A stretch of DNA of 64,000 nucleotides from Cronobacter malonaticus LMG 23826 (GCF_001277215.2 NZ_CP013940.1:744001-808000); one strand, 5' to 3'. Shown: positions 1-10,215, counted from the stretch's first letter. Notes: generated from the sequence alone by a model not told the origin. Numbers and translations are program-made.

Positions 1-282
1 TCGCCGCACCGCGCCGAGCGTCAGATGGTACGCGATCAGCTGGGGGAAGGGCGCTTTATCGAGGTGTTTGTGGACACGCCGCTTTCGGTGTGCGAAGCGC
101 GCGATCCGAAGGGGCTGTATAAAAAAGCCCGCGCCGGCGAACTGCGTAACTTTACCGGCATTGATGCCGTGTATGAGGCACCCGAGAGTCCGGAACTTCA
201 TCTCGACGGCCAACAATTGGTAACAAATTTGATGGCGCAATTATTAGACCTGCTGCGTCGCGAAGATATCATCAAATCCTGA
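1..282 (+). CDS. cysC: adenylylsulfate kinase, 3' part
   Basis: C-terminal part of APS kinase, which uses ATP to phosphorylate adenylylsulfate to PAPS in cytosolic sulfate assimilation. The frame is already open at base 1 ([10 protein letters not shown]...), so the 5' half with the P-loop lies outside the window; the stop is at 280-282. Conserved stretches [15 protein letters not shown] and [12 protein letters not shown] match the family closely. In E. coli it is the last gene of cysDNC and is followed by ygbE, as here. Confidence 0.97.
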   Translation, partial: SPHRAERQMVRDQLGEGRFIEVFVDTPLSVCEARDPKGLYKKARAGELRNFTGIDAVYEAPESPELHLDGQQLVTNLMAQLLDLLRREDIIKS

Positions 283-331
283 GACCGCGCCGGGAGTCCT
301 TTTCCCGGCCCGTCACGTCACAGGATAAGCG

Positions 332-655
332 ATGCGGAATACCACGAATATGATTGTCACCCAGGCGGATAGCGCGCCTGCCGTCGAAGAACCCACCTGG
401 GCCTGGCCTGGCGCCGTGGTGGGCTTTATTTCGTGGCTGCTGGCGCTTGGCGCGCCGTTTCTGCTCTACGGCTCCAATACGCTCTTTTTTATGCTCTACA
501 CCTGGCCGTTTTTTCTGGCGCTGATGCCGGTGGCCGTGGTGGTCGGCGTGGCGGTCTTTTCACTGCTGGAGCGTCGTCTGGTTTACAGCACGCTTGCCAC
601 GCTCATCAGCGTCGGGCTGATGTTCGGGCTGCTCTTTCTCTGGCTGGTGAGCTAA
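332..655 (+). CDS. ygbE: YgbE inner-membrane protein (DUF3561)
   Basis: A 107-residue membrane protein of unknown function, same length and pattern as E. coli YgbE. Three hydrophobic segments are visible at about residues 25-47, 50-75 and 84-106, with the conserved stretch LMPVAVVVGVAVFSL. It lies 49 bases downstream of cysC and probably shares its transcript. The function is not known. Confidence 0.9.
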   Translation: MRNTTNMIVTQADSAPAVEEPTWAWPGAVVGFISWLLALGAPFLLYGSNTLFFMLYTWPFFLALMPVAVVVGVAVFSLLERRLVYSTLATLISVGLMFGLLFLWLVS

Positions 656-817
656 CCTTTCGCGATTTTCACACTCTCTCTACCGGCGCATGCGCATCGG
701 CGCGCTTTCTGTGGTACATTCTGCCGCTGTTTAATTTCTTAACCTGCACGTCGTAGCAAGCCGGGTAGAGTCCGGCGGGAAGTTATGGGATGATGAGGCC
801 GTTTTTCAGGGGGCAGA

Positions 818-1129
818 ATGGGTAAACTAACGCTGCTATTGCTGGCTTTGCTGGTCTGGCTACAGTATTCGCTGTGGTTTGGAAAAAACGGCATCCACGA
901 CTATTCCCGCGTAGCCGACGACGTGGCGGTACAGCAGGCCACGAACGCCAAACTCAAAGCGCGTAACGATCAGCTTTTCGCCGAGATAGACGATCTTAAC
1001 GGCGGTCAGGAAGCTATCGAAGAGCGCGCGCGCAACGAATTAAGCATGACCAAACCGGGCGAAACCTTCTATCGCCTGGTGCCGGACGCCACGAAACGCG
1101 CCGGTGGGCCTGCGCAAAATAATCGATAA
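818..1129 (+). CDS. ftsB: cell division protein FtsB
   Basis: Bitopic divisome protein that forms the FtsQLB complex and helps activate septal peptidoglycan synthesis. The 103 residues match the E. coli length. There is a short cytoplasmic N-terminus, one membrane segment (about residues 4-21) and a periplasmic coiled coil with heptads (about 30-70), followed by the conserved [17 protein letters not shown]. It is the first gene of the ftsB-ispD-ispF-truD operon; ispD follows after 19 bases. Confidence 0.97.
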   Translation: MGKLTLLLLALLVWLQYSLWFGKNGIHDYSRVADDVAVQQATNAKLKARNDQLFAEIDDLNGGQEAIEERARNELSMTKPGETFYRLVPDATKRAGGPAQNNR

Positions 1130-1148
1130 CCAGAAGCGGGTTTTACAC

Positions 1149-1859
1149 ATGGCGCCTTCCTTTGCGGACGTGATTGCCGTGGTGCCGGCAGCCGGAATCG
1201 GCAGCCGTATGCAGACGGAATGTCCCAAACAATACCTCACCATCGGGAACCAGACGATTCTCGAACACGCGGTCGCCCCGCTGTTGCAGCATCCGCGCAT
1301 CAGCCGGGTGATCATCGCGATAAACCCCGCCGATACCGCCTTTGCCCGGCTGCCGCTCGCGGCGCACCCGGATATCCAGGTGGTGCGCGGCGGCGCGCAG
1401 CGGGCTGATTCGGTGCTGGCCGGGCTTCAGGCCGCAGGCGACGCGCGCTGGGCGCTGGTGCATGACGCAGCGCGCCCGTGTCTTAGCGCCCAGGATCTTG
1501 AACGGCTGCTCGCCTTAACGGAAACCAGTCAGGTTGGCGGCATTCTCGCCGCGCCCGCCTGCGACACCATGAAGCGCGCGGAGCCAGGCAAACCCGCCAT
1601 CGCGCATACCGTCGATCGCGAAAATCTCTGGCACGCGCTCACCCCGCAGCTGTTCCCGCTGGAACTGCTGCGCGACTGCCTGACGCGCTCACTCGCGGAA
1701 GGCGCGACCATTACCGACGAAGCCTCGGCGCTGGAGCACTGCGGTTTCCACCCGGAGCTGGTCGCCGGTCGCGCGGACAATATTAAAGTGACCCGCCCTG
1801 AGGATCTGGCTCTGGCGGCGTTCTATCTTACCCGCTTAACCCCTATGGAGACGGCATAA
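1149..1859 (+). CDS. ispD: 2-C-methyl-D-erythritol 4-phosphate cytidylyltransferase
   Basis: Third step of the MEP isoprenoid pathway: couples CTP and MEP to give CDP-ME. The N-terminal nucleotide-binding signature PAAGIGSRM is followed by PKQYL, and VHDAARPC and [11 protein letters not shown] are also present. The frame is open from 1104, but the ATG at 1149 ([13 protein letters not shown]) agrees with the family start and avoids overlap with ftsB. The stop overlaps the ispF start by one base (TAATG), typical of translational coupling. Confidence 0.97.
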   Translation: MAPSFADVIAVVPAAGIGSRMQTECPKQYLTIGNQTILEHAVAPLLQHPRISRVIIAINPADTAFARLPLAAHPDIQVVRGGAQRADSVLAGLQAAGDARWALVHDAARPCLSAQDLERLLALTETSQVGGILAAPACDTMKRAEPGKPAIAHTVDRENLWHALTPQLFPLELLRDCLTRSLAEGATITDEASALEHCGFHPELVAGRADNIKVTRPEDLALAAFYLTRLTPMETA

Positions 1860-2338
1860 TGCGTATCGGACATGGTTTTGACGTACACGCCTTTGGTGGC
1901 ACAGGCCCGATTATTCTTGGCGGCGTCCGTATTCCTTATGAGCAAGGGCTGCTGGCGCACTCTGACGGCGATGTGGCGCTCCACGCGCTGACCGATGCGC
2001 TGCTTGGCGCGGCGGCGCTGGGCGATATTGGCAAACTGTTCCCGGATACCGATCCGGCCTTTAAAGGCGCAGACAGCCGTGAACTGCTGCGTGAAGCCTG
2101 GCGTCGTATCCAGGCGAAGGGCTATACGCTTGGCAACGTCGATGTCACCATCATCGCCCAGGCACCGAAAATGGCTCCGCACATCCCGCAGATGCGCGTG
2201 TTTATCGCCGAAGATCTGGGCTGCCATATGGAGCAGGTGAATGTGAAAGCGACCACCACGGAAAAACTCGGCTTTACCGGCCGCGGCGAAGGCATCGCCT
2301 GCGAGGCGGTGGCGCTGCTGATGAAGGCTGGCGCATGA
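1859..2338 (+). CDS. ispF: 2-C-methyl-D-erythritol 2,4-cyclodiphosphate synthase
   Basis: Converts CDP-ME 2-phosphate to MEcPP in the MEP pathway. The 159 residues are full length for this homotrimeric enzyme. The metal-binding motif [10 protein letters not shown] is at residues 4-13, [11 protein letters not shown] and [12 protein letters not shown] follow, and the C-terminus has the [14 protein letters not shown] signature. It overlaps ispD by one base and truD by four bases (ATGA). Confidence 0.98.
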   Translation: MRIGHGFDVHAFGGTGPIILGGVRIPYEQGLLAHSDGDVALHALTDALLGAAALGDIGKLFPDTDPAFKGADSRELLREAWRRIQAKGYTLGNVDVTIIAQAPKMAPHIPQMRVFIAEDLGCHMEQVNVKATTTEKLGFTGRGEGIACEAVALLMKAGA

Positions 2339-3384
2339 GTGATTTCAACACGCTGCGCTGGCTGCACGGCCAGCCGCAGGGGCAGGGGCGTCTGAAGACC
2401 AGCCCGGGCGATTTTCAGGTGGTCGAGGATTTAGGCTTCGCGCCGGACGGCGACGGTGAACACCTGCTGGTGCGCATCCGTAAAACTGGCTGCAACACCC
2501 GCGCGGTGGCGGACGCGCTGGCGAAGTTTCTCGGCATCGCGGCACGTGAGGTCAGCTTCGCGGGGCAGAAAGATAAATACGCCGTCACGGAGCAGTGGCT
2601 GTGCGCGCGCCTGCCGGGCAAAGAGATGCCCGCGATGCGCGCGTTTACGCTCGAAGGCTGTGAAGTGCTGGAATTCGCCCGCCACCGCCGCAAGCTGCGT
2701 TTAGGCGCGCTGAAAGGCAACCGCTTCTCGCTGGTGCTGCGCGATATCACGCACCGCGATGAAATCGAACAGCGGCTGGGCCTGATTGGCGAAAAGGGCG
2801 TGCCGAACTATTTCGGTCCGCAGCGTTTCGGGCGGGGCGGCAGCAATATTTACCAGGCGAAGCGCTGGGCGCAAACCGGCCAGCCGCCGCGCGAGCGCAA
2901 TAAGCGCGGCTTCGCGCTCTCTGCCGCGCGCAGCCTGATGTTTAACACGCTGGTTAGCGAACGTCTGCAACGCTTCGGGGTGAATCAGGTGATGGACGGC
3001 GACGCGCTGCAACTCGCCGGGCGCGGCAGCTGGTTTGTCGCCACGCCTGAAGAGCTTACTGATTTACAGGCTCGGGTGGATAACGGCGAGCTGCTTATCA
3101 CCGCCGCGCTGCCCGGCACCGGCGACTGGGGCACCCAGCGCGCGGCGCTGGCGTTTGAGCAGACGACGCTTGCAGATGAAACCGAGCTGCTCACGCTGCT
3201 GACCCGTGAAAAGGTCGAGGCCGCCCGACGTGCCATGTTACTGTTCCCGCGCGAGCTGCGCTGGCAGTGGCAGGACGACGCGACGCTTGAGGTGAGCTTC
3301 TGGCTGCCCGCCGGCAGCTTCGCCACCAGCGTTATCCGGGAGCTGTTTAATACCGCTGACGATGTCTCGGATATCAGCGAGTAA
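2335..3384 (+). CDS. truD: tRNA pseudouridine(13) synthase TruD
   Basis: Makes pseudouridine 13 in tRNA-Glu. The 349 residues equal the E. coli length, and the catalytic Asp lies in the motif [12 protein letters not shown] (residue ~80). NYFGPQRFG and the central TRUD insertion domain are present. In E. coli the stop overlaps the surE start; here truD ends intact, is followed by a terminator, and surE begins 1217 bases further on. Confidence 0.97.
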   Translation: MSDFNTLRWLHGQPQGQGRLKTSPGDFQVVEDLGFAPDGDGEHLLVRIRKTGCNTRAVADALAKFLGIAAREVSFAGQKDKYAVTEQWLCARLPGKEMPAMRAFTLEGCEVLEFARHRRKLRLGALKGNRFSLVLRDITHRDEIEQRLGLIGEKGVPNYFGPQRFGRGGSNIYQAKRWAQTGQPPRERNKRGFALSAARSLMFNTLVSERLQRFGVNQVMDGDALQLAGRGSWFVATPEELTDLQARVDNGELLITAALPGTGDWGTQRAALAFEQTTLADETELLTLLTREKVEAARRAMLLFPRELRWQWQDDATLEVSFWLPAGSFATSVIRELFNTADDVSDISE

Positions 3385-3417
3385 CAGCCCATTGCGCTGG
3401 CTTCTTCGCGACGCATT

Positions 3418-3444
3418 AAAAAACCGCCCCAGGGCGGTTTTTTT
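3418..3444 (+). terminator. rho-independent terminator after truD
   Basis: The hairpin AAACCGCCC/GGGCGGTTT with a two-base loop is followed by a T run. It ends the ftsB-ispD-ispF-truD transcript and therefore separates it from surE. The A run on the left side means it could also serve the minus-strand DUF1493 gene that ends at 3455. Confidence 0.9.
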
Positions 3445-3454
3445 GTCGCTACGC

Positions 3455-3781
3455 TCAGTCAAACAGCCATCGCCCGGCTTTCGCGGATTGCGCAAACATG
3501 CGTACGGTCAACGGTTTCGCCGTCTGCACGACAGGTTTACGGGTGAACCATCGACGAAAGAACCACGGTTTTTCCCATGGAAAGTAGCGATCCCAGTTCA
3601 TTGCTGACATATCGACATGAAAATGTTGATCGTACTGGTTAATGGCTGCCAGCAGATCGTCAGGCTCCGCATATTCCTGCAATGCATCATCTATTTCGAG
3701 AGGGATGCTGTTAAGCCTGAGATCGGCAAGCGTGGGCAATGCCTTACGAAAGAAAGCCAGCACGTCGTCTTCAGTTACCAT
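3455..3781 (-). CDS. DUF1493 family protein
   Basis: A 108-residue protein of unknown function. The C-terminal signature PLTVRMFAQSAKAGRWLFD and the YFPWEK segment place it in DUF1493, a small family sometimes annotated as acyl-carrier-like in Salmonella. Its ATG overlaps the stop of the upstream minus-strand gene (ATGGTAA), so the two are probably translationally coupled. It lies opposite to the surrounding operon, inside the truD-surE gap. A second DUF1493 gene is at 57265-57612. Function unknown; a partner or immunity role for its neighbour is only a guess. Confidence 0.75.
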   Translation of the reverse strand: MVTEDDVLAFFRKALPTLADLRLNSIPLEIDDALQEYAEPDDLLAAINQYDQHFHVDMSAMNWDRYFPWEKPWFFRRWFTRKPVVQTAKPLTVRMFAQSAKAGRWLFD

Positions 3782-4224
3782 ATTTTATCGTTGCCTCTGG
3801 CTATCCTGTTGTATTTGTTCATTACATTAAATGTAATTGTAGCGAAATCTTTGGCGAGTAATACCCAACCGACAACAGGTATTGTTCTACCAACAAAAGC
3901 ACCAAGATTCCTGGTCATCATAGGTCTTAACGTTTTGATGCTTGCGTTAGTGAAAGTAGGAAGTGGACGTGGCAATTCAATATTGAGCCATCGACGTCCT
4001 GCTGCTGAGGCAATGGATGTGCCCGGAGTTGCACCTCGGGGCTTACCCCGTGTCTTGAGGATGGGTTGTCCCAACAGTATTAATGAGATAGTAAGAAGAT
4101 CACCAATGTTGCCAAAATAATCGTTAATTTCATCAAGCATGATCCAGAAAAATAATTCGCCTGCTGAAATGTTACAAATCCCTTTATAAAAGTATGTGCC
4201 GTTAAGTTCTTCAACCGTGTCCAT
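3775..4224 (-). CDS. STM2901-like membrane-associated protein
   Basis: A 149-residue protein resembling the Salmonella STM2901 family, of unknown function. The N-terminal half has a hydrophobic stretch (about residues 27-55). The middle has GKPRGATPGTS and MTRNLGAFVGR, and a second hydrophobic segment IPVVGWVLLAKDF is near residues 113-126. The start is preceded by AAGGATGAG. It forms a two-gene unit with the DUF1493 gene, against the direction of the interrupted truD-surE operon, and base use is more AT-rich than its neighbours, suggesting acquisition. The family call rests on recalled motif resemblance. Confidence 0.6.
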   Translation of the reverse strand: MDTVEELNGTYFYKGICNISAGELFFWIMLDEINDYFGNIGDLLTISLILLGQPILKTRGKPRGATPGTSIASAAGRRWLNIELPRPLPTFTNASIKTLRPMMTRNLGAFVGRTIPVVGWVLLAKDFATITFNVMNKYNRIARGNDKIW

Positions 4225-4601
4225 ATTGCACTCATCCTTTTAAACTGTTGAATGAAAATTATACGAGGCAGTATATTATCCATACAATAAAAGGGGTTAA
4301 AGATCAGATTAACACTCGGCCAAACTTTCTCTTTCCTCGGCAGAGCCAGTTTGGCTTTCCTCGCAAAAATGAACTAATAACTGATGACGCGAAGCGCGGG
4401 ACGTTACCCCTCCTGCTCATGTAACAACATGATATTGCGAAAATCGACCCTACCGGACAGCGGCATCGCGCGTTAGAATGCCAGCGAGCGGCTATCCGGC
4501 CTTCTGCCTGAATCAGCTTCAGCGCAGGCAAACTGAAAAAGCAGAATGAGATTTAGGAATCACGCTTGCATGTTTAACACCAGGAAAGGATTACGCGCTT
4601 T
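4225..4601. other. gap upstream of surE
   Basis: A stretch of 377 bases with no convincing gene. It holds the 5' side of the minus-strand STM2901-like gene and must hold the promoter for surE, since the truD terminator isolates surE from the upstream operon. An imperfect long stem, CCGGACAGC...GCTATCCGG, lies near 4453-4499. A strong Shine-Dalgarno AGGAAAGGA sits at about 4582-4590. No clear -10/-35 could be assigned. Confidence 0.5.
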
Positions 4602-5363
4602 ATGCGGATATTGTTAAGTAATGATGACGGGATCCACGCGCCGGGCATTCAGGCGCTGGCGAAAGCGCTGCGTGAATTTGCCGAGGTTCAGGTGGTGGCT
4701 CCCGACCGCAACCGTAGCGGCGCGTCTAACTCCTTAACGCTCGAATCTTCGCTTCGCACGTTCACTTACCCCAACGGCGACATCGCGGTGCAGATGGGCA
4801 CGCCCACCGACTGCGTCTTCCTCGGCGTTAACGCGCTGATGCGCCCGCGCCCCGATGTGGTGGTCTCCGGCATTAACGCCGGGCCGAATCTTGGCGATGA
4901 CGTGATTTACTCCGGCACCGTGGCGGCGGCGATGGAAGGCCGTCATCTGGGACTGCCGGCGCTCGCGGTGTCGCTCAACGGCCACGAGCATTACGAGACC
5001 GCCGCTGCCGTGACCTGCACGTTGTTACGCGCGCTCGCCCGCGAGCCGCTGCGCACCGGGCGCATCCTCAATATCAACGTGCCCGATCTACCGCTTGAGG
5101 AGATCAAAGGCATTCGCGTCACCCGTTGCGGCAGCCGTCATCCGGCGGATAAAGTCATTCCGCAGGACGATCCGCGTGGCAACACGCTTTACTGGATTGG
5201 CCCGCCGGGCGAGAAGCTCGACGCCGGCCCGGATACCGATTTCGCTGCGGTGGACGAAGGCTACGTCTCCGTCACGCCGCTGCATGTCGATTTAACCGCG
5301 CACAGCGCGCAGGATGTGGTAACCCGCTGGTTATCCAGCGCCGGAGTGAACGGGCAATGGTAA
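4602..5363 (+). CDS. surE: 5'/3'-nucleotidase SurE
   Basis: Metal-dependent survival-protein phosphatase acting on nucleoside monophosphates and short polyphosphate. The 253 residues are full length. The N-terminal [16 protein letters not shown] carries the two metal-binding aspartates, and [18 protein letters not shown] completes the active site. The stop overlaps the pcm start by seven bases. Because of the insert upstream, this surE-pcm unit needs its own promoter, unlike in E. coli. Confidence 0.98.
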   Translation: MRILLSNDDGIHAPGIQALAKALREFAEVQVVAPDRNRSGASNSLTLESSLRTFTYPNGDIAVQMGTPTDCVFLGVNALMRPRPDVVVSGINAGPNLGDDVIYSGTVAAAMEGRHLGLPALAVSLNGHEHYETAAAVTCTLLRALAREPLRTGRILNINVPDLPLEEIKGIRVTRCGSRHPADKVIPQDDPRGNTLYWIGPPGEKLDAGPDTDFAAVDEGYVSVTPLHVDLTAHSAQDVVTRWLSSAGVNGQW

Positions 5364-5983
5364 ACAATCGTGTTCAGACCCTTCTGAATCAACTGCGTGC
5401 TCAGGGCATCAAAGATGAACGCGTGCTTGAGGCCCTTTCGCGCGTACCGCGTGAAAAGTTTGTCGATGAAGCGTTTGAGCACAAAGCCTGGGAGAACGTG
5501 GCGCTGCCTATCGGTTCAGGGCAAACCATTTCTCAGCCTTATATGGTGGCGCGGATGACCGAGCTTCTGACGCTTACGCCCGCTTCCAGGGTGCTGGAAA
5601 TCGGCACCGGCTCCGGCTACCAGACGGCGATTCTGGCCCATCTGGTGCATCATGTCTGTTCTGTCGAGCGCATTAAAAGCCTGCAATGGCACGCCAGGCG
5701 GCGTTTAAAGCAGCTCGATCTGCACAATATTTCCACCCGCCACGGCGATGGCTGGCAGGGCTGGCAGGCGCGCGCGCCATTTGACGCTATTATTGTGACT
5801 GCCGCTCCGCCTGAAATCCCGACAGCCTTGCTGTCGCAACTGGACGAGGGCGGCATTCTGGTTCTTCCCGTGGGCGACGAACAGCAGGTGTTAAAGCGCG
5901 TTCGTCGGCGGGGGAGCGAATTTATTATCGACACCGTAGAAGCCGTGCGCTTTGTGCCTCTGGTAAAAGGGGAACTGGCGTAA
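5357..5983 (+). CDS. pcm: protein-L-isoaspartate O-methyltransferase
   Basis: Repairs isomerised Asp/Asn residues by SAM-dependent methylation. The 208 residues match the E. coli enzyme. The substrate-side motif [15 protein letters not shown] and the SAM-binding [13 protein letters not shown] are intact. It is coupled to surE by overlap and is followed after 127 bases by nlpD, the usual stationary-phase gene order. Confidence 0.98.
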   Translation: MVNNRVQTLLNQLRAQGIKDERVLEALSRVPREKFVDEAFEHKAWENVALPIGSGQTISQPYMVARMTELLTLTPASRVLEIGTGSGYQTAILAHLVHHVCSVERIKSLQWHARRRLKQLDLHNISTRHGDGWQGWQARAPFDAIIVTAAPPEIPTALLSQLDEGGILVLPVGDEQQVLKRVRRRGSEFIIDTVEAVRFVPLVKGELA

Positions 5984-6110
5984 ACCAGGAATTTTTCCTG
6001 AGTTTTTAGCGCGTTTTTGGCGTATGGTGGGCGAAAATCGCGCCGGCCAGACGCCGGGCAGAGCGGTTGTCATCGTATTTATAGAGAAGTAAACCATTCC
6101 AGGGGGATAA

Positions 6111-7247
6111 ATGAGCGCGGGAAGCCCAACCTTCACAGCACGCCGTGTCGCGGCGCTGTCACTGATTTCGCTTTGTCTGGCGGCATGTAATTCAAATAAC
6201 TCCTCCGCACCGGCGCCTGTCAGTTCCGTTGGCGGCAGCACGAGCAGCGCAGAAGCCAGTTCCGGCGCAGGCGGCGGGATGATCATGCCGCCATCGAATA
6301 TCTCCACGCAGGCGAGCCAGCCGCAGATTCAGCCAGCGCCGGTTCAGCCGCAGATAAGCCAGCCGCGTCAGGCGCAGGCGATCCCTGAAGAGCCGGTTCA
6401 GACCCAAAATGGGCGTATTGTTTACAATCGCAAGTATGGGAATATTCCGAAAGGCAGCTATGCGGGCGGCAGCACCTACACCGTAAAACGCGGCGATACG
6501 CTGTTTTATATCGCCTGGATTACCGGGAACGATTTCCGTGACCTCGCGCAGCGTAACCATATTGAAGCCCCGTACAGCCTTAATGTCGGTCAGACGTTAC
6601 AGGTAGGTAACGCTTCTGGTACGCCGATCACAGGTGGCAATGCAATTACACAAGCTGATGCAAGCGCACAAGGAATAGTCTCAAAACCTGCGCAAAATAC
6701 CAGCACGGTGGTTGCGTCCAAACCGACAATTATTTACTCTGAGGATTCAGGTGAACAGAGTGCTAACAAAATGTTGCCTGGGAATGTGAGCTCTGGGGCA
6801 GTCGTAGCTCCTTCCACAGCACCTGCTGTTAGCACGCAAGAACCGACCGTAAGCAGCACGACCAATAGCGCACCTGTCGCTACCTGGCGCTGGCCGACTG
6901 AAGGCAACGTTATCGAGAACTTCTCCGCCGCTGAAGGGGGGAATAAAGGGATCGATATCGCAGGCAGCAAAGGACAGGCAATCATCGCGACCGCGGATGG
7001 TCGTGTTGTGTACGCCGGTAATGCGCTTCGCGGTTACGGTAATCTTATTATCATCAAACACAACGATGATTACCTGAGTGCCTACGCTCATAACGACACA
7101 ATGCTGGTCCGGGAACAACAAGAAGTTAAGGCGGGGCAGAAAATCGCTACCATGGGTAGCTCCGGAACCAGTTCAACACGCTTGCATTTTGAAATTCGTT
7201 ACAAGGGGAAATCCGTAAACCCGCTGCGCTATTTGCCGCAGCGATAA
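6111..7247 (+). CDS. nlpD: murein hydrolase activator NlpD, lipoprotein
   Basis: Outer-membrane lipoprotein that activates the amidase AmiC at the division site. The signal peptide ends in lipobox LAAC (lipidated Cys about residue 25). It is followed by a Q/P-rich linker, a LysM domain ([13 protein letters not shown], about residues 123-165), a Ser/Thr-rich linker, and a C-terminal LytM domain that is degenerate (GIDIAG and RLHFEIR without the full metal set), as expected for an activator. In enterics the main rpoS promoter lies inside this gene; I did not locate it precisely. Confidence 0.96.
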   Translation: MSAGSPTFTARRVAALSLISLCLAACNSNNSSAPAPVSSVGGSTSSAEASSGAGGGMIMPPSNISTQASQPQIQPAPVQPQISQPRQAQAIPEEPVQTQNGRIVYNRKYGNIPKGSYAGGSTYTVKRGDTLFYIAWITGNDFRDLAQRNHIEAPYSLNVGQTLQVGNASGTPITGGNAITQADASAQGIVSKPAQNTSTVVASKPTIIYSEDSGEQSANKMLPGNVSSGAVVAPSTAPAVSTQEPTVSSTTNSAPVATWRWPTEGNVIENFSAAEGGNKGIDIAGSKGQAIIATADGRVVYAGNALRGYGNLIIIKHNDDYLSAYAHNDTMLVREQQEVKAGQKIATMGSSGTSSTRLHFEIRYKGKSVNPLRYLPQR

Positions 7248-7306
7248 ATTGGCAGAGTGCGCTTCTTCAGGCGCTTTGCTCAGGGATCACGGGTAGGAGC
7301 CACCTT

Positions 7307-8299
7307 ATGAATCAGAATACGCTGAAAGTTCATGACTTAAATGAAGACGCGGAATTTGATGAGAACGGAGTAGAGGCTTTTGACGAAAAAGCCTTGGTAG
7401 AAGAGGAACCCAGTGATAACGACCTGGCTGAAGAAGAGCTGCTGTCGCAGGGTTCAACACAGCGTGTATTAGATGCAACTCAGCTGTATCTTGGTGAGAT
7501 TGGTTATTCGCCTCTGCTAACCGCTGAAGAAGAAGTTTATTTCGCACGCCGCGCTCTGCGTAGTGATGTGGCCTCCCGCCGTCGCATGATCGAAAGTAAC
7601 CTGCGTCTGGTGGTGAAGATTGCCCGCCGTTACAGCAATCGTGGTCTGGCGCTGCTGGATCTGATTGAAGAGGGCAACCTGGGGCTTATCCGCGCTGTTG
7701 AGAAATTTGACCCGGAACGCGGGTTCCGTTTCTCCACTTACGCAACCTGGTGGATTCGTCAGACCATTGAACGGGCAATCATGAACCAAACCCGTACGAT
7801 TCGCCTGCCGATTCACATCGTAAAAGAGCTTAACGTCTATCTGCGTACCGCTCGTGAACTGTCCCATAAACTGGACCACGAACCGAGTGCAGAAGAGATT
7901 GCAGAACAGCTGGATAAACCGGTTGATGACGTTAGCCGTATGCTGCGCCTGAACGAGCGTATTACCTCTGTTGACACCCCGCTGGGTGGCGATTCAGAGA
8001 AAGCGCTGCTGGATATCCTGGCTGATGAGAAAGACAACGGCCCGGAAGACACCACGCAAGACGATGATATGAAACAGAGCATCGTCAAATGGCTGTTCGA
8101 ACTGAACGCCAAACAGCGTGAAGTTCTGGCCCGTCGTTTCGGTCTGCTCGGTTACGAAGCGGCAACGCTTGAAGATGTCGGCCGTGAAATTGGCCTGACT
8201 CGTGAACGCGTTCGCCAGATTCAGGTTGAAGGCCTGCGCCGTCTGCGTGAAATTCTGCAGGGCCAGGGGCTGAACATCGAAGCGCTGTTCCGCGAATAA
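7307..8299 (+). CDS. rpoS: RNA polymerase sigma factor RpoS
   Basis: Sigma-S (330 residues, same as E. coli), master regulator of stationary phase and general stress. Region 1.2 is followed by region 2 ([22 protein letters not shown], written here only as landmarks [10 protein letters not shown] and [11 protein letters not shown]), region 3 and region 4 with the [20 protein letters not shown]. Shine-Dalgarno TAGGAGC lies 9 bases before the ATG. The leader just upstream (end of nlpD and 59-base gap) corresponds to the sRNA/Hfq-controlled leader known in E. coli. The reading frame is intact. Confidence 0.98.
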   Translation: MNQNTLKVHDLNEDAEFDENGVEAFDEKALVEEEPSDNDLAEEELLSQGSTQRVLDATQLYLGEIGYSPLLTAEEEVYFARRALRSDVASRRRMIESNLRLVVKIARRYSNRGLALLDLIEEGNLGLIRAVEKFDPERGFRFSTYATWWIRQTIERAIMNQTRTIRLPIHIVKELNVYLRTARELSHKLDHEPSAEEIAEQLDKPVDDVSRMLRLNERITSVDTPLGGDSEKALLDILADEKDNGPEDTTQDDDMKQSIVKWLFELNAKQREVLARRFGLLGYEAATLEDVGREIGLTRERVRQIQVEGLRRLREILQGQGLNIEALFRE

Positions 8300-8314
8300 T
8301 CACCCTTCCTGTCA

Positions 8315-8345
8315 AAAGGGCCAGTCATCTGACTGGCCTTTTTCT
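8315..8345 (+). terminator. rho-independent terminator after rpoS
   Basis: A perfect 8-bp stem GGCCAGTC/GACTGGCC (8319-8338, loop ATCT) followed by TTTTTCTTTT. It lies between rpoS and the convergent SnoaL-like gene. Confidence 0.92.
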
Positions 8346-8353
8346 TTTGCGCC

Positions 8354-8728
8354 TTATGCCTGTCGCGTTTCATGCAGGTGACGCCAGCGCGGTTCTCCTT
8401 GAGAAAGTTCAAACACAACGGTCGACCAGCGAACCGTGCTCTCCTGCGCTATCCGCTGCGTTTCTCGATACCCCACCACTGCGCCATCGGGCCACTCGGC
8501 GATTACCGAAAGCGCATCCATCTGAATCTCAAGCCCGGGCTTACTGCCGCCCGCGCCGGTAAAGAACGCGTTAAGCATGTGCCTATCAAGCGGCGCGCCG
8601 TTCAGCGGGATCATGGAATAGTCCGGGCTAAAACGGCCCAGCAGCGCCTGGACATCGCCCTCGCCCCGGCCGAGCCAGCGTTCAATCGCCACATGGGCGT
8701 CGAGAACTTCTTTAAACCAGCGATTCAT
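8354..8728 (-). CDS. SnoaL-like / DUF4440-type protein
   Basis: A 124-residue NTF2-fold protein of unknown substrate. Family landmarks are a helical N-terminus (FKEVLDAHVAIERWL), LLGRFSPDYSMIPL, and the final strands TVRWSTVVFEL and PRWRHLHETRQ. The frame is open up to 8938, but the ATG at 8728 has a good Shine-Dalgarno (GGAGAAG) and overlaps the stop of the MFS gene as ATGA. The pair is therefore one operon. Its role in that operon is not known. Confidence 0.8.
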   Translation of the reverse strand: MNRWFKEVLDAHVAIERWLGRGEGDVQALLGRFSPDYSMIPLNGAPLDRHMLNAFFTGAGGSKPGLEIQMDALSVIAEWPDGAVVGYRETQRIAQESTVRWSTVVFELSQGEPRWRHLHETRQA

Positions 8729-10107
8729 CTCTTCTCCTTCTCTTCGACAAATGACAGCGTGACAGCCTGACGGGGCAGACGCCACGCGAAAATCAGCGGC
8801 ACCAGCGTCAGCGCCGCCGCAAGGGTAAAGGTCGTCTGCCAGGCGGTGAGCGGCGAAAGCCACGTCAGCAGCGCATTCAGCGCGAGGCTCACCAGCGTGA
8901 CGCCAAAGCAGAAGCTGAGCTGGCGGTTGATGTTCCACACTGCGCTGGCGTCCGGCATATCGGCGTTAGCGGTATGCAAAAACGCGCTGCTCTGCGCCGT
9001 ACTGCTGCACAGGCTGCCGCCTGCGCCCATCAGAAAGAATGCCGTCACCAGCAGCGCCCACGGGCTCTGCGCATCGGTTTGCGTCAGCAGCACAATCCCG
9101 CCCGCCTGCAACAGGCAGCCGAGGGAAATTAACGGCCGCGGGCCGAGGCGGTTAAACAGACGGGCAGTCGCGGAAATCGCCATAAACGACGCCACCGACC
9201 ATGGCACCATCAGCGCGCCGCTGGCGGCAGGTGAAAGCCCGGCGACGGTTTGTAGCCAGAACATGCCGACCACGTTAACGCCAATAAACATGCCGGGCAC
9301 GCACTGATAAACCAGCATCGAAAAACGCATCAGCGGCTCGCCCAGCAGATGCACCCTCAGCAGCGGCGCGGGATGACGACGACAGCGGCGCAGCATCAGC
9401 GTAATAAGCACAATGCCCGACGCCAGACCTGCCGCCGCCAGCCACGGCGCGGTTTTTTCGCTAAGCCCGTTCAGCCCGAACAGCACCAGCAGCAGGCCGC
9501 CCGCGCCGGTAATAACGCTTATCGTATCGAGCGGGCGTTTATCGCGCGCTGGCGCATCGGGCCTGAGCCAGCAGAACGCCATCACGAGCGCCAGCAGCGA
9601 GAGCGGCAGGCTCGCCAGAAAGACCCACTGCCAGCCCGCCGTCTGGACGATAATCCCGCCTGCGACCGGCGAAAGCGCCGGTGCCAGCAGGCCCGTCAGC
9701 ATCACGGCGGAAGAGAGCCCGGCACGCTCGTGTTTTGCAAACAGCTGCCAGGCCAGCGCCTGTCCGACCGGGATCAGCACGCCGCCGCCCGCGCCCTGGA
9801 TGACGCGCCAGAAGATGAGCGACTCCAGTGACGTCGCCAGGCCGCAGGCCGCCGTCGCCACGGTGAACAGCGCCAGCGACAGTAAAAACAGACGCCGCGC
9901 GCCGAGGCGCTGCGTGAGCCAGGCGCTGAGCGGGATAACCACCGTCAGCCCGGCAATGTAGCCGTTGCTAATCCAGGAAAGCTGCGTCACCGACGCATGC
10001 AGCGCATCGCCAATGGCCGGAAAGGCCACCGCCGCGATAAACATATTGATGAGATCGAGAAAAAAGCCCAGCAGGTAAATCAGGGTAACTCTGTTTCGGT
10101 AGGTCAT
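8725..10107 (-). CDS. MFS transporter, DHA2-like exporter
   Basis: Inner-membrane major facilitator of 460 residues, with many hydrophobic helices and the motif A region LTQRLGARRLFLL after TM2. The motif VIQGAGGGVLIPVGQAL (helix 4) and the helix 5 motif (LAPALSPVAGGIIV) are typical of drug:H+ antiporters of the EmrB/QacA type. The substrate is not predictable. It is divergent from a LysR-type regulator at 10216, which probably controls it together with the downstream SnoaL-like gene. This is accessory content of the variable rpoS-mutS interval. Confidence 0.85.
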   Translation of the reverse strand: MTYRNRVTLIYLLGFFLDLINMFIAAVAFPAIGDALHASVTQLSWISNGYIAGLTVVIPLSAWLTQRLGARRLFLLSLALFTVATAACGLATSLESLIFWRVIQGAGGGVLIPVGQALAWQLFAKHERAGLSSAVMLTGLLAPALSPVAGGIIVQTAGWQWVFLASLPLSLLALVMAFCWLRPDAPARDKRPLDTISVITGAGGLLLVLFGLNGLSEKTAPWLAAAGLASGIVLITLMLRRCRRHPAPLLRVHLLGEPLMRFSMLVYQCVPGMFIGVNVVGMFWLQTVAGLSPAASGALMVPWSVASFMAISATARLFNRLGPRPLISLGCLLQAGGIVLLTQTDAQSPWALLVTAFFLMGAGGSLCSSTAQSSAFLHTANADMPDASAVWNINRQLSFCFGVTLVSLALNALLTWLSPLTAWQTTFTLAAALTLVPLIFAWRLPRQAVTLSFVEEKEKR

Positions 10108-10181
10108 GACACGCCCTCAGTGGAAGAGGGGCACTCTAACCGCTCGCCATGAAAGGAAAAACGGCGTCCGGGTTGATATAC

Positions 10182-10200
10182 TGTCAAACCCTTTTTGACA
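10182..10200. promoter_or_regulatory. palindrome between MFS and lysR genes
   Basis: A perfect 7-bp inverted repeat TGTCAAA/TTTGACA separated by five bases, in the 108-base divergent intergenic region, 15 bases before the LysR-type start codon. The position and symmetry suit the binding site of the adjacent LysR-type regulator (autoregulation and control of the MFS operon). This is inference only. Confidence 0.5.
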
Positions 10201-10215
10201 ATCGGCGTAACGAAG

